A stretch of DNA of 64,000 bases from Flexifilum sp963727545 (GCA_963727545.1 CAVSGS010000020.1:124001-188000), one strand, 5' to 3'. Counted from the stretch's first letter, positions 24,835 through 34,153 are shown. Numbers and translations are program-made. The notes: generated from the letters alone by a model not told the origin.

Positions 24835-24862
24835 GTAGGGGCGTTATATATAACGCCCCTAC
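24835..24862. repeat. GTAGGGGC palindrome, core GTTATATATAAC
   Basis: A perfect 28-bp palindrome, identical to those at 2001 and 53095, directly after etfA. Confidence 0.9.
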
Positions 24863-24973
24863 AAAATACACCTGATAGCTTCCGCCCCCGATTGGACAGC
24901 CGAGGTCATTGATCCCGCGCCCCATTTGGGCTACCTTACACATCAAGTTAAGCAGAATTGAGGAGCATAAACC

Positions 24974-25852
24974 GTGCAGCGGATAGCACTTCTAGGGCTG
25001 GGCATTATGGGATCAGGCATGGCGGCGAACTGGCTGAAAGCCGGGTTCGACCTGACCGTTTACAACCGCACCCGCAGCAAAGCAGAACCCTTTGCCGCGC
25101 TGGGCGCGCGCGTCGTCGATACGCCGCGTGAAGCCACCCGCGACGCCGACGTAATCGTGGCAATGGTCACGGACGACAAGGCGTCGCGCGCGGTCTGGCT
25201 CGGCGGTGAGGGAGTCGGCGCGGGCGCGCTGGACACCGCGAAACCCGGCGCGCTGATCATCGATTGCAGCACCATTTCGCCCGATTGGGTGCGCGAGTTG
25301 GCGCATGAAGTCGAGCTGCGCGGCTTCGACTTTCTGGAATCGCCGGTCACCGGCAGCAAAGCCGCCGCTGCGGATGGGCAGCTGGTCCTGTTCGTCGGCG
25401 GGAAGGCGAAACTGCTCGACCAAGCCCGTCCCGTCCTCGAAGCGATCAGCCGCCAGATCAACCATATGGGCGAGATCGGCATGGGCGCGACGTGGAAGTT
25501 GATCAACAACATGCAGATCGCCGTGCAGCTGGCAGTCGCCGCCGAAGCACTCGCCATGGGCGAAAAAGCAGGCTTGAACCGCGACCAGATCGCGCAGCTA
25601 ATCAGCGAAGGGGCGGGCGGCAGCCCGATCGTAAAGGCGAAAATGCCGCGCTTCGAGCAGCATCGCTTCACGGATACCGATTTCTCGGTGGACAACATCG
25701 TCAAGGATACGCGCTATGCCCTCGCGCTCGCCGAGCAGCTCGATTTCAAGCTCGCCGACGTGCAAGCAGCCTCCGCGCTCTATCAACGCGCCAGCGCCGC
25801 CGGGTTGGGCAGCCAAGACTTGGCGGCGGTGCTCCAAGCCGTCGAGCAGTGA
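24974..25852 (+). CDS. beta-hydroxyacid dehydrogenase family (3-hydroxyisobutyrate dehydrogenase-like)
   Basis: A 292-residue NAD(P)-dependent oxidoreductase. The N-terminal Rossmann motif is ALLGLGIMGSGMAANWLKAG, then VYNRTRSKA (the Asn-Arg-Thr suggests NADP), the substrate motif FLESPVTGSKAAAADGQL, and the catalytic lysine in GMGATWKLINNMQI. Length and motifs fit the GarR/GLYR1/HIBADH group, which act on 3-hydroxyisobutyrate, tartronate semialdehyde or succinic semialdehyde. Start is GTG 24974 after GAGGAG. Its position after etfBA gives no firm clue to substrate. Confidence 0.9.
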   Translation: MQRIALLGLGIMGSGMAANWLKAGFDLTVYNRTRSKAEPFAALGARVVDTPREATRDADVIVAMVTDDKASRAVWLGGEGVGAGALDTAKPGALIIDCSTISPDWVRELAHEVELRGFDFLESPVTGSKAAAADGQLVLFVGGKAKLLDQARPVLEAISRQINHMGEIGMGATWKLINNMQIAVQLAVAAEALAMGEKAGLNRDQIAQLISEGAGGSPIVKAKMPRFEQHRFTDTDFSVDNIVKDTRYALALAEQLDFKLADVQAASALYQRASAAGLGSQDLAAVLQAVEQ

Positions 25853-25948
25853 CCTAGCCCCCTGAGTTACGTTTTTTGTAGGGGCACACAACTGCGGTGT
25901 CGATAAGTCTTCAAATTTGACAACTGGCGCTTGAAACGGGCGAAGGCA

Positions 25949-26003
25949 CTCTCCCCTCCCTGAAGTCGGGGAGGGGAAGCGCGCAGCGCGGGGGTGGGGT
26001 CAG
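25949..26003. repeat. CTCCCC/GGGGTGGGGT interspersed repeat
   Basis: CTCTCCCCTCCCTGAAGTCG then GGGAGGGGAAG and GCGGGGGTGGGGTCAG. A near-copy lies at 29980-30051 with a longer insert. Confidence 0.7.
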
Positions 26004-26011
26004 CCTCACTC

Positions 26012-26040
26012 TTCAAAATCTGCCCGTTATCGCGTATAAT
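26012..26040 (+). promoter_or_regulatory. promoter of tmRNA
   Basis: TTCAAA (26012-26017), 17 nt, TATAAT (26035-26040), 11 nt before the mature tmRNA 5' end. Confidence 0.65.
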
Positions 26041-26051
26041 GATTACTACAC

Positions 26052-26436
26052 GGGGGTGAACTAGATTCGACGTTGAAGGCTGAGACCGTGTAGCAGGTCG
26101 TGGCGCCTAACCACGTAAAAATGGGCACGGCTATAAATGCCAATAACAACCAACCTGCTCTGGCTTACGCCGCCTAAGGCGAATTAGTCAGGGTGCTGGG
26201 TCATAGTAACCCAGCCGTCCGCCCCGTCCGTCTTCGCCCGGATGGATTGGTGGGCGTCACTAAAGGCGGAGTGCTGCTGACGTCACGCCGATAACCGTCA
26301 GCTTAAGATCCATCGGCTAGTCGAGCGCGTACCGGGTTGGCTGGGGCTACGCTCTTCGAAACTTAACAGCCGACTAAACCTGTAGACGCATTGTTTCGAG
26401 TTCAGCGGACGGCGATGGCAGTGTCGCCCACCTCCA
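26052..26436 (+). ncRNA. ssrA: tmRNA (SsrA) with unusual T-loop
   Basis: tmRNA rescues stalled ribosomes and adds a degradation tag. The 5' end GGGGGTGAACTAGATTCGAC has the conserved GATTCGAC block and pairs with 3' CACCTCC. The tag reading frame starts at GCC 26139 and gives ANNNQPALAYAA, stop TAA at 26175-26177, a clear match to the ANDENYALAA-type tag. CCA is not encoded. Odd point: the T arm is GGCGA - TGGCAGTG - TCGCC, with an 8-nt loop lacking the near-universal TTCGA. A terminator follows. Confidence 0.92.
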
Positions 26437-26454
26437 CTGAGACCCCCCAAGCAG

Positions 26455-26484
26455 CGACCTCGCCCAACCGCGAGGTCGTTTGTT
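26455..26484 (+). terminator. rho-independent terminator of tmRNA
   Basis: Stem CGACCTCG / CGAGGTCG with loop CCCAACCG, followed by TTTGTTTT. Confidence 0.85.
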
Positions 26485-26535
26485 TTATCAAGCCTGCACA
26501 GCAGCATCGAACCCGATCATACGCTCGATTTTTCA

Positions 26536-26574
26536 CCTCTGTCCTTACGGAGAGGGGACGGGGGTGAGGTCGTT
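26536..26574. repeat. CTCACC-type / GGGGTGAGGT interspersed repeat
   Basis: TTTTTCACCTCTGTCCTTAC then GGAGAGGGGACGGGGGTGAG. Same family as at 1908. Confidence 0.6.
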
Positions 26575-26662
26575 TTCTCAGCGTTCAACCAACGCTCTCT
26601 TGCCGATTTCTCCCGCTCTGGTACACTGAAGCCGCTTTATCGAAGGCTAGAGATCGTGGTTT

Positions 26663-27514
26663 ATGAAACGTCTGACCATCTTTCTGCTGTTGATCAGCAG
26701 CGTCACTCTCCTCAGCGCGTGTAACTTCTTCTCGCAACCCGCCGACCTCCAAACGGAAAATCTACAAAACGAGATCGCGCAGACGCAGATCGCCGCCGTG
26801 CGCGCGACTGCCACCGTCAATGCCGACCGGATGATGCTGACGCTCGAAAACGCGCAGACCGCCGTCGGCAATGCTGATTTGCAGAGCACGCGGATCGTCG
26901 CCACACTGATGGCGCAGGGCACACCTTTTGTCGACGCCAGCGGGATTACGCCGGTCGCGCCGATCGTGGCACCCCAAAGTGCCGACGTGCCGACGTCCTC
27001 CGTGCCCCAAGTCGCCAACCCCTTGCTCACCCCGCAGGTGAGCGGACAAGGCAGCGCGCGCGGCGATAGTCAACTTGTCCCGACCACGCCGACAGCGGTC
27101 GCCCAGCAGCAAGATCAGCAACCGCCCGCCGATACCAGCGGCGCGCCGCTCACCAATATCCAAATCGCCGGGCAAGTGGGCAGCGACGACTGCCCGATCG
27201 ACCCGACCAATACTTTCACCATGAGCGCGACCGACATCTACGTGACGGCGACCGCCAATGACACCGCCGCCGGGACAACCTTTAGCTCGACGTGGTATTA
27301 CGAAGGCACGCAGGTCGCCTATTACGAATGGACGCCCGATTTCGCCATCCGCAGCGCTTGTATCTGGTTTCACATGCCCGCCTCCGAGGTTGACTACGTC
27401 GCCGGGAATTACAACGTGCAGTTGGCGGTCAACGGGTCGAACGTCGGCGCGGCGATGGCATTCACCATCACCAGCAGCGCGCCGAACGACCTCAACCTAT
27501 CGTCCGGCGGCTAA
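26663..27514 (+). CDS. lipoprotein of unknown function
   Basis: A 283-residue exported lipoprotein. The signal peptide is MKRLTIFLLLISSVTLLSAC with the lipobox LSAC at residues 17-20. A helical stretch (about 30-90, rich in Gln, Asn, Ala and Thr) is followed by a Pro/Gln/Thr linker and a C-terminal beta-rich domain. That domain holds FSSTWYYEGTQVAYYEWTPD and NYNVQLAVNGSNVG, resembling an Ig-like fold with two Cys. No named family is recognised. It stands alone. Confidence 0.75.
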   Translation: MKRLTIFLLLISSVTLLSACNFFSQPADLQTENLQNEIAQTQIAAVRATATVNADRMMLTLENAQTAVGNADLQSTRIVATLMAQGTPFVDASGITPVAPIVAPQSADVPTSSVPQVANPLLTPQVSGQGSARGDSQLVPTTPTAVAQQQDQQPPADTSGAPLTNIQIAGQVGSDDCPIDPTNTFTMSATDIYVTATANDTAAGTTFSSTWYYEGTQVAYYEWTPDFAIRSACIWFHMPASEVDYVAGNYNVQLAVNGSNVGAAMAFTITSSAPNDLNLSSGG

Positions 27515-27668
27515 GCACGCTTTAGCGATCGGTGCCCCTTCTCCCCATTGGTGTAGGTGAAGGGGCGGCTGACCTGTCCCTATTTCCAGTACCGCCTTAC
27601 TGAAGGATCGACTATAGTTCGCTGCTGATACGCTGTATGTATCAGCCTAAAACCAAGAAAGTAAGCAT

Positions 27669-29656
27669 ATGCGAGGTGGTGGCAGAATGTGGCGCTACGC
27701 CTACCCGGACGACAACGAGCGTAAGGATACGAAAATCACGCGGGCGCTCGTGCGCCGGGTGCTGGCGTATGCCAACCCCTACCGCACCCGCATCGTGATC
27801 GTCTTGATCCTGATTTTGGTACAGTCAGGCTTAGGGCTGCTCACGCCGTTGATCGTCCGCGACCTGCTCGACCACACCTTGAACGCCGCCAGCATCGCAG
27901 CGGACGCCGCTGCCGCTGCCTCCCGGCTCGACCTGCTGGCGATTGGCTTGATCCTGATCCCGATTGTGTCGAGCGTCGTCGGCATCATCATCCGGCAGTT
28001 GAACTCGTTTGTCGGCGAGGGCGTGATCTACGACCTGCGCGTCAGTCTCTATTCGCACCTGCAGCGGATGTCGCTGCGCTTCTTCACCAACACCAAATCG
28101 GGCGAGTTGATGAGCCGCCTCAACAACGACGTGATCAACGCGCAAACCGCCATCAGCGACACGATCGTCGGCATCGTCACCAACGCCGTCAAGCTGATCG
28201 CTACGCTGGCGGTGATGTTCGCCCTCGAATGGCGGCTGACCCTCCTCGGCTTGATCGTCTTTCCGCTGTTCATCTTCAGCGCCCGCGCTATCGGTCGCAA
28301 GCTGCGGGGGATCGCCCGCGAAGCGATGGACAACAACGCCGAGATGAACGCGATGATCGCCGAGACGCTCAACATCAGCGGCGCGCTGCTGGTCAAGCTG
28401 TTCGGGCGGCGTGACCTCGAAGTCGATCGCTTCGCCCAGCGGGCGGCGCGCGTCCGCGACATTGGCGTCAAGCGGGCGGTCACCGGCAGCCAATTCTGGG
28501 CGCTGCTCGGCGGCGCGACCGTCATCGGGACGGCGCTGGTCTACTGGGGCGGCGGACATCTGGTGCTCGGCGGCACCTTCACCATTGGCGATCTGGTCGC
28601 CTTCTCCGCCTACTTGGGTCAGCTTTACAGTCCGATGCAGTATCTGGTTGACGTGCCGGTCGAGTTCACGACCTCAATGGTCAGCTTCGAGCGCGTCTTC
28701 GAGATCGTCGACCTGCCGCTGGACATCGAGGAAAAACCGGATGCGATCCAGCTTCACGACGTGCAGGGCGCGCTGGTCTTCGAGAACGTAACCTTCCGCT
28801 ACAGCACCTCCGACGAGGGGCTGCTCAGCGACGTGCGGCGGCATGGGCGAATCGAAAACGTGCGCGCGGTCCTCTCCGGCGATGACAAGCCCGCCGCCAG
28901 TAGCAATGGCAGCAAAGCTCAACGGCGACGGCGACAGCGACGCCAAGACGCAAGCGCGCCTGATCGCGCTGGAAGACGTCTCTTTCGCCATCGAGCCGGG
29001 GCAGCTCGTCGCCTTGGTCGGACCGAGCGGCGCCGGCAAAACGACCATGACCTACCTGATCCCGCGCCTCTATGACCCGACCGAGGGGCGGATTCATGCT
29101 CGACGGGCACGACCTGCGCGACGTGCGCCTCGACTCGCTGACGGACGCGGTCGGCATGGTCACGCAGGAGACCTACCTGTTTCACGACACGATTTTGACC
29201 AACCTGCTCTACGCCCGCATGGATGCGACTCAAGCGCAGGTCGAAGCCGCCTGTAAAGCCGCCAACATCCACGACTTCATCATGGGGATGCCTGACGGCT
29301 ATCACACCGTCGTCGGCGAGCGCGGCTACCGGCTGAGCGGCGGCGAGAAGCAGCGCCTCGCCATCGCCCGCGTGATCCTCAAAGACCCGCGCGTGCTGGT
29401 GCTCGACGAAGCGACCAGCAGCCTCGACAGCCAATCCGAGGCACTGATTCAGGATGCGCTCGAAAAGATCATGTCCAACCGCACCAGCATCGTGATCGCC
29501 CACCGCTTGAGCACGATCCTCGCCGCCGACCTGATTCTCGTCATGGATCGCGGGCGCATCATCGAGCGCGGCACCCACGCCGCCCTGCTCGATCAAGGCG
29601 GTTTGTACGCCCAACTCTACGAAACGCAGTTCCGCAACCAGCGCGAAGTGCTGTAA
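27669..29656 (+). CDS. ABC transporter, fused permease/ATPase (exporter type), two frameshifts
   Basis: A half-transporter of about 650 residues. Residues 35-340 hold the six-helix exporter permease (FFTNTKSGELMSRLNNDV, LNISGALLVKLFGRRDLE). The ATPase domain has Walker A VALVGPSGAGKTT, Q-loop GMVTQETYLF, the ABC signature YRLSGGEKQRLAIAR, Walker B RVLVLDEATSSLD and the switch H in IVIAHRLSTI. Frames break near 28915 (between FRYSTSDEG and ALEDVSF, with a 50-residue low-complexity insert) and near 29093 (one extra T; ATTCATG for ATCATG restores GRIMLDGHDLRD). Likely an exporter of lipid or drug. ATG 27687 is an alternative start. Confidence 0.88.
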
Positions 29657-29736
29657 CCCGCGCATCGGCGGTATTTCTAGCCCCGCTCCTAACAAACGTC
29701 AGTTATGGATAACAAATCTGAGCGGGATTTGTCATC

Positions 29737-29764
29737 GTAGGGGCGCACGGCTGTGCGCCCCTAC
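29737..29764. repeat. GTAGGGGC palindrome, core GCACGGCTGTGC
   Basis: 28 bp, arms perfect, core imperfect in the middle two pairs. Its core matches 12083, and its inverse is at 39220. Confidence 0.88.
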
Positions 29765-29839
29765 ACGGGAAAACTCGTGCCCGTAGCTGGCTTAACCATA
29801 ATTCGCGTTAACAATAGTCTGACTATCCGCAATCTTTGC

Positions 29840-29867
29840 GTAGGGGCGAGGCATGCCTCGCCCCTAC
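29840..29867. repeat. GTAGGGGC palindrome, core GAGGCATGCCTC
   Basis: A perfect 28-bp palindrome. Confidence 0.9.
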
Positions 29868-29979
29868 AACTGCGCTGTCACGAGAGCGAGGATGATTTTT
29901 CAGATGGTTTCAAAACCACCTTCACCCTGTCGAATCAGCGTAAAACTTGACCATCCCCCCTTGAAACGGACGAGGCGCT

Positions 29980-30051
29980 CTCCCCTCCCTGAATTCGGGG
30001 AGGGGAAGCGATGGCGAACCTTCGGTTCGCCCAGCGCGGGGGTGGGGTCGC
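29980..30051. repeat. CTCCCC/GGGGTGGGGT interspersed repeat with nested hairpin
   Basis: CTCTCCCCTCCCTGAATTCG, then GGGAGGGGAAG, an inserted GCGAACCTTCGGTTCGC palindrome and GCGGGGGTGGGGTCG. Compare 25949, which lacks the insert. Confidence 0.7.
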
Positions 30052-30157
30052 GAGCGCTAATTGCCAACCGCTAAAAGCTGTTCTTTAAGTCCATACGGAC
30101 TCATCACAAGCCGTCGCTTCGATGGTAGAATCGTGACGGTCTATATGAGGTAGCAAC

Positions 30158-31432
30158 TTGCGCGAAGAAATTCGGAAAAACGTCCGCTTCAATTTCACCG
30201 TCAATACGCTTGACGGTGCTTTTTTTGGCTTCGGCTTGGGCATCGCCTCTTACGTGACGGTGATCCCGCTGTTCGTCTCCACGCTGACCGACTCCAGCGC
30301 GCTGATCGGCTTGATCGCCGCGATGCACATGGTCGGCTGGCAGCTTCCCCAACTGCTCACGGCGAACCGGGTCGCACGGCTGCGCCGCTACAAACCGATG
30401 GTCATGTTGATGACGCTCAATGAGCGGATTCCCTTCTTCGCGGTAGCATTGGTCGCGCTGCTGCTGCCGGTCATCGGCAAAGAACTCGGCTTGATCCTGA
30501 CCTTCATACTGATTACGTGGCAGGCGATGGGCGGCGGGCTGACCGGCACAGCGTGGCAGAGCATGATCGGCAAGATCATGCCCGCCGACTGGCGCGGCAC
30601 CTTCTACGGCTCCCAATCCGCCGCCGCCAATCTGCTCGGCAGCCTCGGCGCGGTCGTCGCCGGCGTGATTCTCGCGGGCATTGCTGCGCCGCACAGTTTC
30701 GCCCTCTGCTTCCTGATCGCCGGGATCGCGATGATGGTCTCGCTGGGCTTCCTCGGCTCGACCCGTGAGCCGGAGTCGCCGCCCGCCCGCGAAACCTCGC
30801 GCACCACGCGCGAATTCTGGCGCGGCATCCGCGATATCCTAAGTGGCGATCACAACCTGCGCCTGTTCATCTTGGCGCGCATCACCGCTCAGATCGCTTC
30901 GGTCGGCTTCGCCTTCTTCACCGTCTATGCGACGCGCACGCACAACATGGACCCCGGCACCGCCGGCATCATGACCAGCGTCCTCATGCTGACGCAGACG
31001 GTCGCCAACATCGCATTGGGTTGGCTCGGCGACCGCACCAGCCACCGCCTGATCTTCGCGCTCGGCGCGGTGCTGGCGGGCGGAAGCGCGCTGCTGGCAT
31101 TAGCCGCGCCGTCGGTTGAATGGTTCTACGTTGTCTTTGCGATGGCAGGCGCAGCGGGTGCAGCGCTCTGGACCACCGTCAACGCTCTGACTTATGAATT
31201 CGGTCCGCCGGAAGATCGCCCCTATTACATCGGCTTGATCAACACCATGGTCGCTCCGGCAGCGCTGCTCGCCCCGCTGATCGGCGGTTGGCTGGCAGAT
31301 CAATTCGGCTACAGTTCGACCTTTCTGATCGCAGCGGCGTGCGGCATTATCACGGCGCTGGTGATGATCAGCGTCCGCGAGCCGCGCCAGCATTACGCGA
31401 TGATCGCGGCGGCGGCGCACCCAATCGAATAA
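30158..31432 (+). CDS. MFS transporter
   Basis: A 424-residue major facilitator with 12 predicted helices, starting at TTG 30158 after GAGG. It opens REEIRKNVRFNFTVNTLDGA and continues with FFGFGLGIASYVTVIPLFVS, and has the mid-region WQSMIGKIMPADWRGTFYGSQ. It is a paralogue of the transporter at 21539-22870. The substrate is unknown, and no neighbouring metabolic genes point to one. Confidence 0.9.
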   Translation: MREEIRKNVRFNFTVNTLDGAFFGFGLGIASYVTVIPLFVSTLTDSSALIGLIAAMHMVGWQLPQLLTANRVARLRRYKPMVMLMTLNERIPFFAVALVALLLPVIGKELGLILTFILITWQAMGGGLTGTAWQSMIGKIMPADWRGTFYGSQSAAANLLGSLGAVVAGVILAGIAAPHSFALCFLIAGIAMMVSLGFLGSTREPESPPARETSRTTREFWRGIRDILSGDHNLRLFILARITAQIASVGFAFFTVYATRTHNMDPGTAGIMTSVLMLTQTVANIALGWLGDRTSHRLIFALGAVLAGGSALLALAAPSVEWFYVVFAMAGAAGAALWTTVNALTYEFGPPEDRPYYIGLINTMVAPAALLAPLIGGWLADQFGYSSTFLIAAACGIITALVMISVREPRQHYAMIAAAAHPIE

Positions 31433-31444
31433 AACGCCCGACCG

Positions 31445-31468
31445 GTAGGGGCGCATGGCGTGCGCCCC
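31445..31468. repeat. GTAGGGGC palindrome, right arm incomplete
   Basis: GTAGGGGCGCATGGCGTGCG then CCCC. The right arm ends CCCCGGTAAC in place of CCCCTAC. It lies between convergent genes. Confidence 0.65.
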
Positions 31469-31478
31469 GGTAACATCG

Positions 31479-32213
31479 CTACGCGCCCGCCATCAACGCG
31501 ATGGCGATGCTGACCATTTGCTCGTTGCTCTCAGCAGGTTTGCCGTCGGGCAGCCGCAGCGTATCTTCCAGCCCAATCCGCGATTGATACCCGCGCCGGG
31601 CGGCTTCCCGGATCAGCGCCCACGCGGTCGTGTCACCGCCATGCAGCAGCCGCGGAACCGCACCGCTGATCCCGCTGAGGACGCTCTCAATCGCGCTGGT
31701 GATCGCCAGCGCCATCTCGATGTCGGTATCCTCCGGCTCGATCAGCATCCGCACACAGCGATCCGCCCAACCGCTGTTGAGCGCCTTCAGCGCAGCTTCC
31801 GCCGACGGTAAGCCCACTTCGACGCCGATCCCACGCTGCGCCAGCAGACTCGCCACCTGCTCCGCACCCTCTTCGTGAAAATTGACCGACGCGAAATCCG
31901 GCAGCACCCGCCACGCGCTGATCTGTCCCAGCCGGTCAGCGACGTCAGGCAAAATCCACGCGCCCGTGCTCACGCCCAGCGGCACGGACGCAATCGCCCG
32001 GCGGCACGCCTCGACACAGCGGTCGACGTCCTCGGCGGCAAGGCTCTCATTTCCGGCATTGTCCCGAACGTGAAAATGTACCGCCGCCGCCCCTGCCGCG
32101 ACCGCCGCCCGCGCGTCCAAAGCAATGTTGTCGAAGGTCACCGGAAGTGCCGGATGTGCCCCCACGCCCCGCGAGCCGTTCAGCGCCGCCTGCAAAAAAA
32201 TATTCGCCGCCAT
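31479..32213 (-). CDS. BKACE / DUF849 family, 3-keto-5-aminohexanoate cleavage enzyme-like
   Basis: A 244-residue TIM-barrel protein. N-terminal FLQAALNGSRGVGAHPALP is followed by AAAVHFHVRDNAGNESLAAEDV with two metal-type His (HFH), then GVSTGAWILPD, ASVNFHEEGAEQV, LLHGGDTTAW and RIGLEDTLRLPDGKPAESN. These match beta-keto acid cleavage enzymes, which use Zn to transfer an acetyl unit from a beta-keto acid to an acyl-CoA. It is slightly short for the family (usually 270-300). The substrate is unknown. Confidence 0.85.
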   Translation of the reverse strand: MAANIFLQAALNGSRGVGAHPALPVTFDNIALDARAAVAAGAAAVHFHVRDNAGNESLAAEDVDRCVEACRRAIASVPLGVSTGAWILPDVADRLGQISAWRVLPDFASVNFHEEGAEQVASLLAQRGIGVEVGLPSAEAALKALNSGWADRCVRMLIEPEDTDIEMALAITSAIESVLSGISGAVPRLLHGGDTTAWALIREAARRGYQSRIGLEDTLRLPDGKPAESNEQMVSIAIALMAGA

Positions 32214-32268
32214 TTTCAGTTCGTCCTTTGTGTGCCCTGTGGTTCAAATGAATCTTAGAAATCCGCGA

Positions 32269-32296
32269 TTGATCGCCTTAGGTCTCGTGTTATAAT
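32269..32296 (+). promoter_or_regulatory. promoter of the DEAD-box helicase gene
   Basis: TTGATC (32269-32274), 16 nt, TATAAT (32291-32296). The 5' UTR is about 85 nt long. It contains a short hairpin CCTGC-ATTTGA-GCAGG (32345-32360) followed by GTTTTCGCTGTTTTT, right before the AAGGAG site. That could act as a weak attenuator or cold-responsive leader. Confidence 0.7.
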
Positions 32297-32385
32297 ACAT
32301 CTAACCGTAAGAACCATTCTACGATTCTCCCCCGAAATCACTATCCTGCATTTGAGCAGGGTTTTCGCTGTTTTTAAGGAGCAGT

Positions 32386-33999
32386 ATGGCAAACGTTTTT
32401 GAAAGTCTGCGCCCAGAGTTGGTGCGGGCTGTTACCGAACTGGGGTACGAATCCCCGACCCCAATTCAAGAGCGCGCGATCCCGGCGTTGATCGACGGGC
32501 GCGACGTGTTAGGTCAGGCGCAAACCGGCACCGGTAAGACCGCCGCTTTCGCCCTCCCCTTGTTAGAAAAACTCGATTTCTCCGAGCGCAGTGTGCAGGG
32601 CATCGTCCTTGCGCCCACGCGCGAACTCGCCAATCAGGTTTCCGAAGCCATCTTCCAGTATGGCAGGCATCTCGGCGCGCGCGTGCTGGCGATCTACGGC
32701 GGATCATCTTACGCCCGCCAGATCAAGCGGCTGAACGCCGGTGTTCACATCGTCGTCGGCACGCCGGGGCGCGTGATCGACTTGATCGACAAGGGCGCGC
32801 TCGATTTAAGCGGCATTCGCTACCTCGTGCTCGACGAAGCCGACGAAATGCTCAAGATGGGCTTCGTCGACGACGTCGAGACAATCCTCAGCCGCACCCC
32901 CGGCGAACGTCAGACCGCGCTCTTTTCCGCGACGCTTTCGGCAGACATCCGGCGGCTGGCGGGTAAGTACATGCACGATCCGCTGACCCTGACCATCGAG
33001 CACAAGACGATGACCGTGCCGCAGGTCGAGCAGCGCTACTATCTGGTCGACGAGCGCGATAAGCTCGCCGCCGTCTCGCGCTTGCTCGAAGTCGAGGACT
33101 TGACCAGTGCGCTGATCTTCGTCCGTACCAAATTGGGCGCAGCCAGCCTCGCCGAGACGCTGATCAGCCGAAATTATGCGGTTGAAGCGCTGCACGGCGA
33201 CATGGCACAGGATGCCCGCGAAACCGTGATGCGTCGTTTCCGGCATGGACAGGTCAACATCCTCGTGGCGACTGACGTCGCCGCGCGCGGCTTGGACATC
33301 GAGGACATGTCGCACGTGATCAACTATGACGTTCCCTATGATGCCGAGGACTATGTCCATCGCATCGGGCGCACGGGACGCGCCGGTAAAGCCGGCATCG
33401 CTATCATGCTGGTGACGCCGCGCGAGCGGCGCTGGCTCAAGACGATCGAGAGCTTCACCGGGCAGCGCATCGAGCGCGGGCAGCTGCCTAATCGCGCCGA
33501 GGTCTACGCCCGCCGCGACGCCCGTTTCTCCGCTGAACTGGAAACGCTGCTGGCAGAAACCGATCTCGGACGCGAGCTGTCGGTGGTCAACCGGCTGCTG
33601 GAAGCGGGCTACGACGCGACCGAAGTCGCCGCCGCCGCCATCCGCTTCGCCCGCGCTGCTGAGACGCAGCGTCCGGTCGAAGACGTCCGCGAACCCAACG
33701 AGCGCTACGATCGCGACCGCACCCGCAGCAGCGAGCGCTCACGCAAGCGCCCGCGTCGCGAAGAGCCGGGCATGGTGCGACTGCTGCTCAACGCCGGACG
33801 TCAGCACGGGATTCAACCGGGCGACGTGGTCGGCGCGATTGCCGGTGAAGCCGGAATCCCCGGTCGCGCGATTGGTGCGATCGACATCCACGCCGACGAA
33901 ACGCTCGTTGACGTGAAGGACATCCACGTCGACCGCGTGCTCAGCCAGATGCAAAAGGGCACCATTCGCGGTCGCTCGATCACGCTCAAGCGGGCGTAA
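32386..33999 (+). CDS. DEAD-box ATP-dependent RNA helicase with DbpA-type C-terminal domain
   Basis: A 537-residue RNA helicase. It has the Q motif YESPTPIQERAIPALIDG, motif I AQTGTGKTAAF, Ia PTRELANQ, Ib TPGR, II DEADEM, III SATLS, IV LIFVRTK, V DVAARGLDIED and VI HRIGRTGRAGK. A basic linker (about 430-460, DRDRTRSSERSRKRPRREEP) is followed by a DbpA RNA-binding domain (MVRLLLNAGRQHGIQPGDVVG, IPGRAIGAIDIHADETLVDV). This CsdA/DeaD-type arrangement acts in ribosome assembly and RNA decay at low temperature. It has its own promoter and terminator. Confidence 0.96.
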   Translation: MANVFESLRPELVRAVTELGYESPTPIQERAIPALIDGRDVLGQAQTGTGKTAAFALPLLEKLDFSERSVQGIVLAPTRELANQVSEAIFQYGRHLGARVLAIYGGSSYARQIKRLNAGVHIVVGTPGRVIDLIDKGALDLSGIRYLVLDEADEMLKMGFVDDVETILSRTPGERQTALFSATLSADIRRLAGKYMHDPLTLTIEHKTMTVPQVEQRYYLVDERDKLAAVSRLLEVEDLTSALIFVRTKLGAASLAETLISRNYAVEALHGDMAQDARETVMRRFRHGQVNILVATDVAARGLDIEDMSHVINYDVPYDAEDYVHRIGRTGRAGKAGIAIMLVTPRERRWLKTIESFTGQRIERGQLPNRAEVYARRDARFSAELETLLAETDLGRELSVVNRLLEAGYDATEVAAAAIRFARAAETQRPVEDVREPNERYDRDRTRSSERSRKRPRREEPGMVRLLLNAGRQHGIQPGDVVGAIAGEAGIPGRAIGAIDIHADETLVDVKDIHVDRVLSQMQKGTIRGRSITLKRA

Positions 34000-34039
34000 A
34001 AAGCGCTCAGCAGTTAGCGGTCAGCTTTCAGCTAAAAAC

Positions 34040-34067
34040 AAAGGACGCTCAGCTAGGCGTCCTTTTT
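34040..34067 (+). terminator. rho-independent terminator of the helicase gene
   Basis: Stem AAAGGACGC / GCGTCCTTT with an 8-nt loop, running into TTT. Confidence 0.85.
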
Positions 34068-34085
34068 GATTACATTCGGTCAGTC

Positions 34086-34110
34086 GTAGGGGCGCAGCGG
34101 GCTGCGCCCT
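34086..34110. repeat. degenerate GTAGGGGC palindrome
   Basis: GTAGGGGCGCAGCGGGCTGC then GCCCT. The right arm lacks CTAC. Confidence 0.6.
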
Positions 34111-34153
34111 CTTTGCGTCTTAGCGTCTTCGCGCCTTTGCGTTGAATCTTTTT

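Larger units (their letters stand above)
29657..30157. other. intergenic repeat cluster
   Basis: No coding potential is visible. The 500 bp contain two GTAGGGGC palindromes (29737 and 29840), a CTCCCC/GGGGTGGGGT repeat with an inserted GCGAACCTTCGGTTCGC hairpin (29980-30051), and a TGCCAACCGCTAAAAGCTG-like repeat. A GAGG site precedes the MFS start at 30158. Confidence 0.8.

Noticed and set aside
28843..29256. Separate small ATPase gene
   Set aside because: It is the middle segment of the frameshifted ABC exporter (it holds Walker A only).
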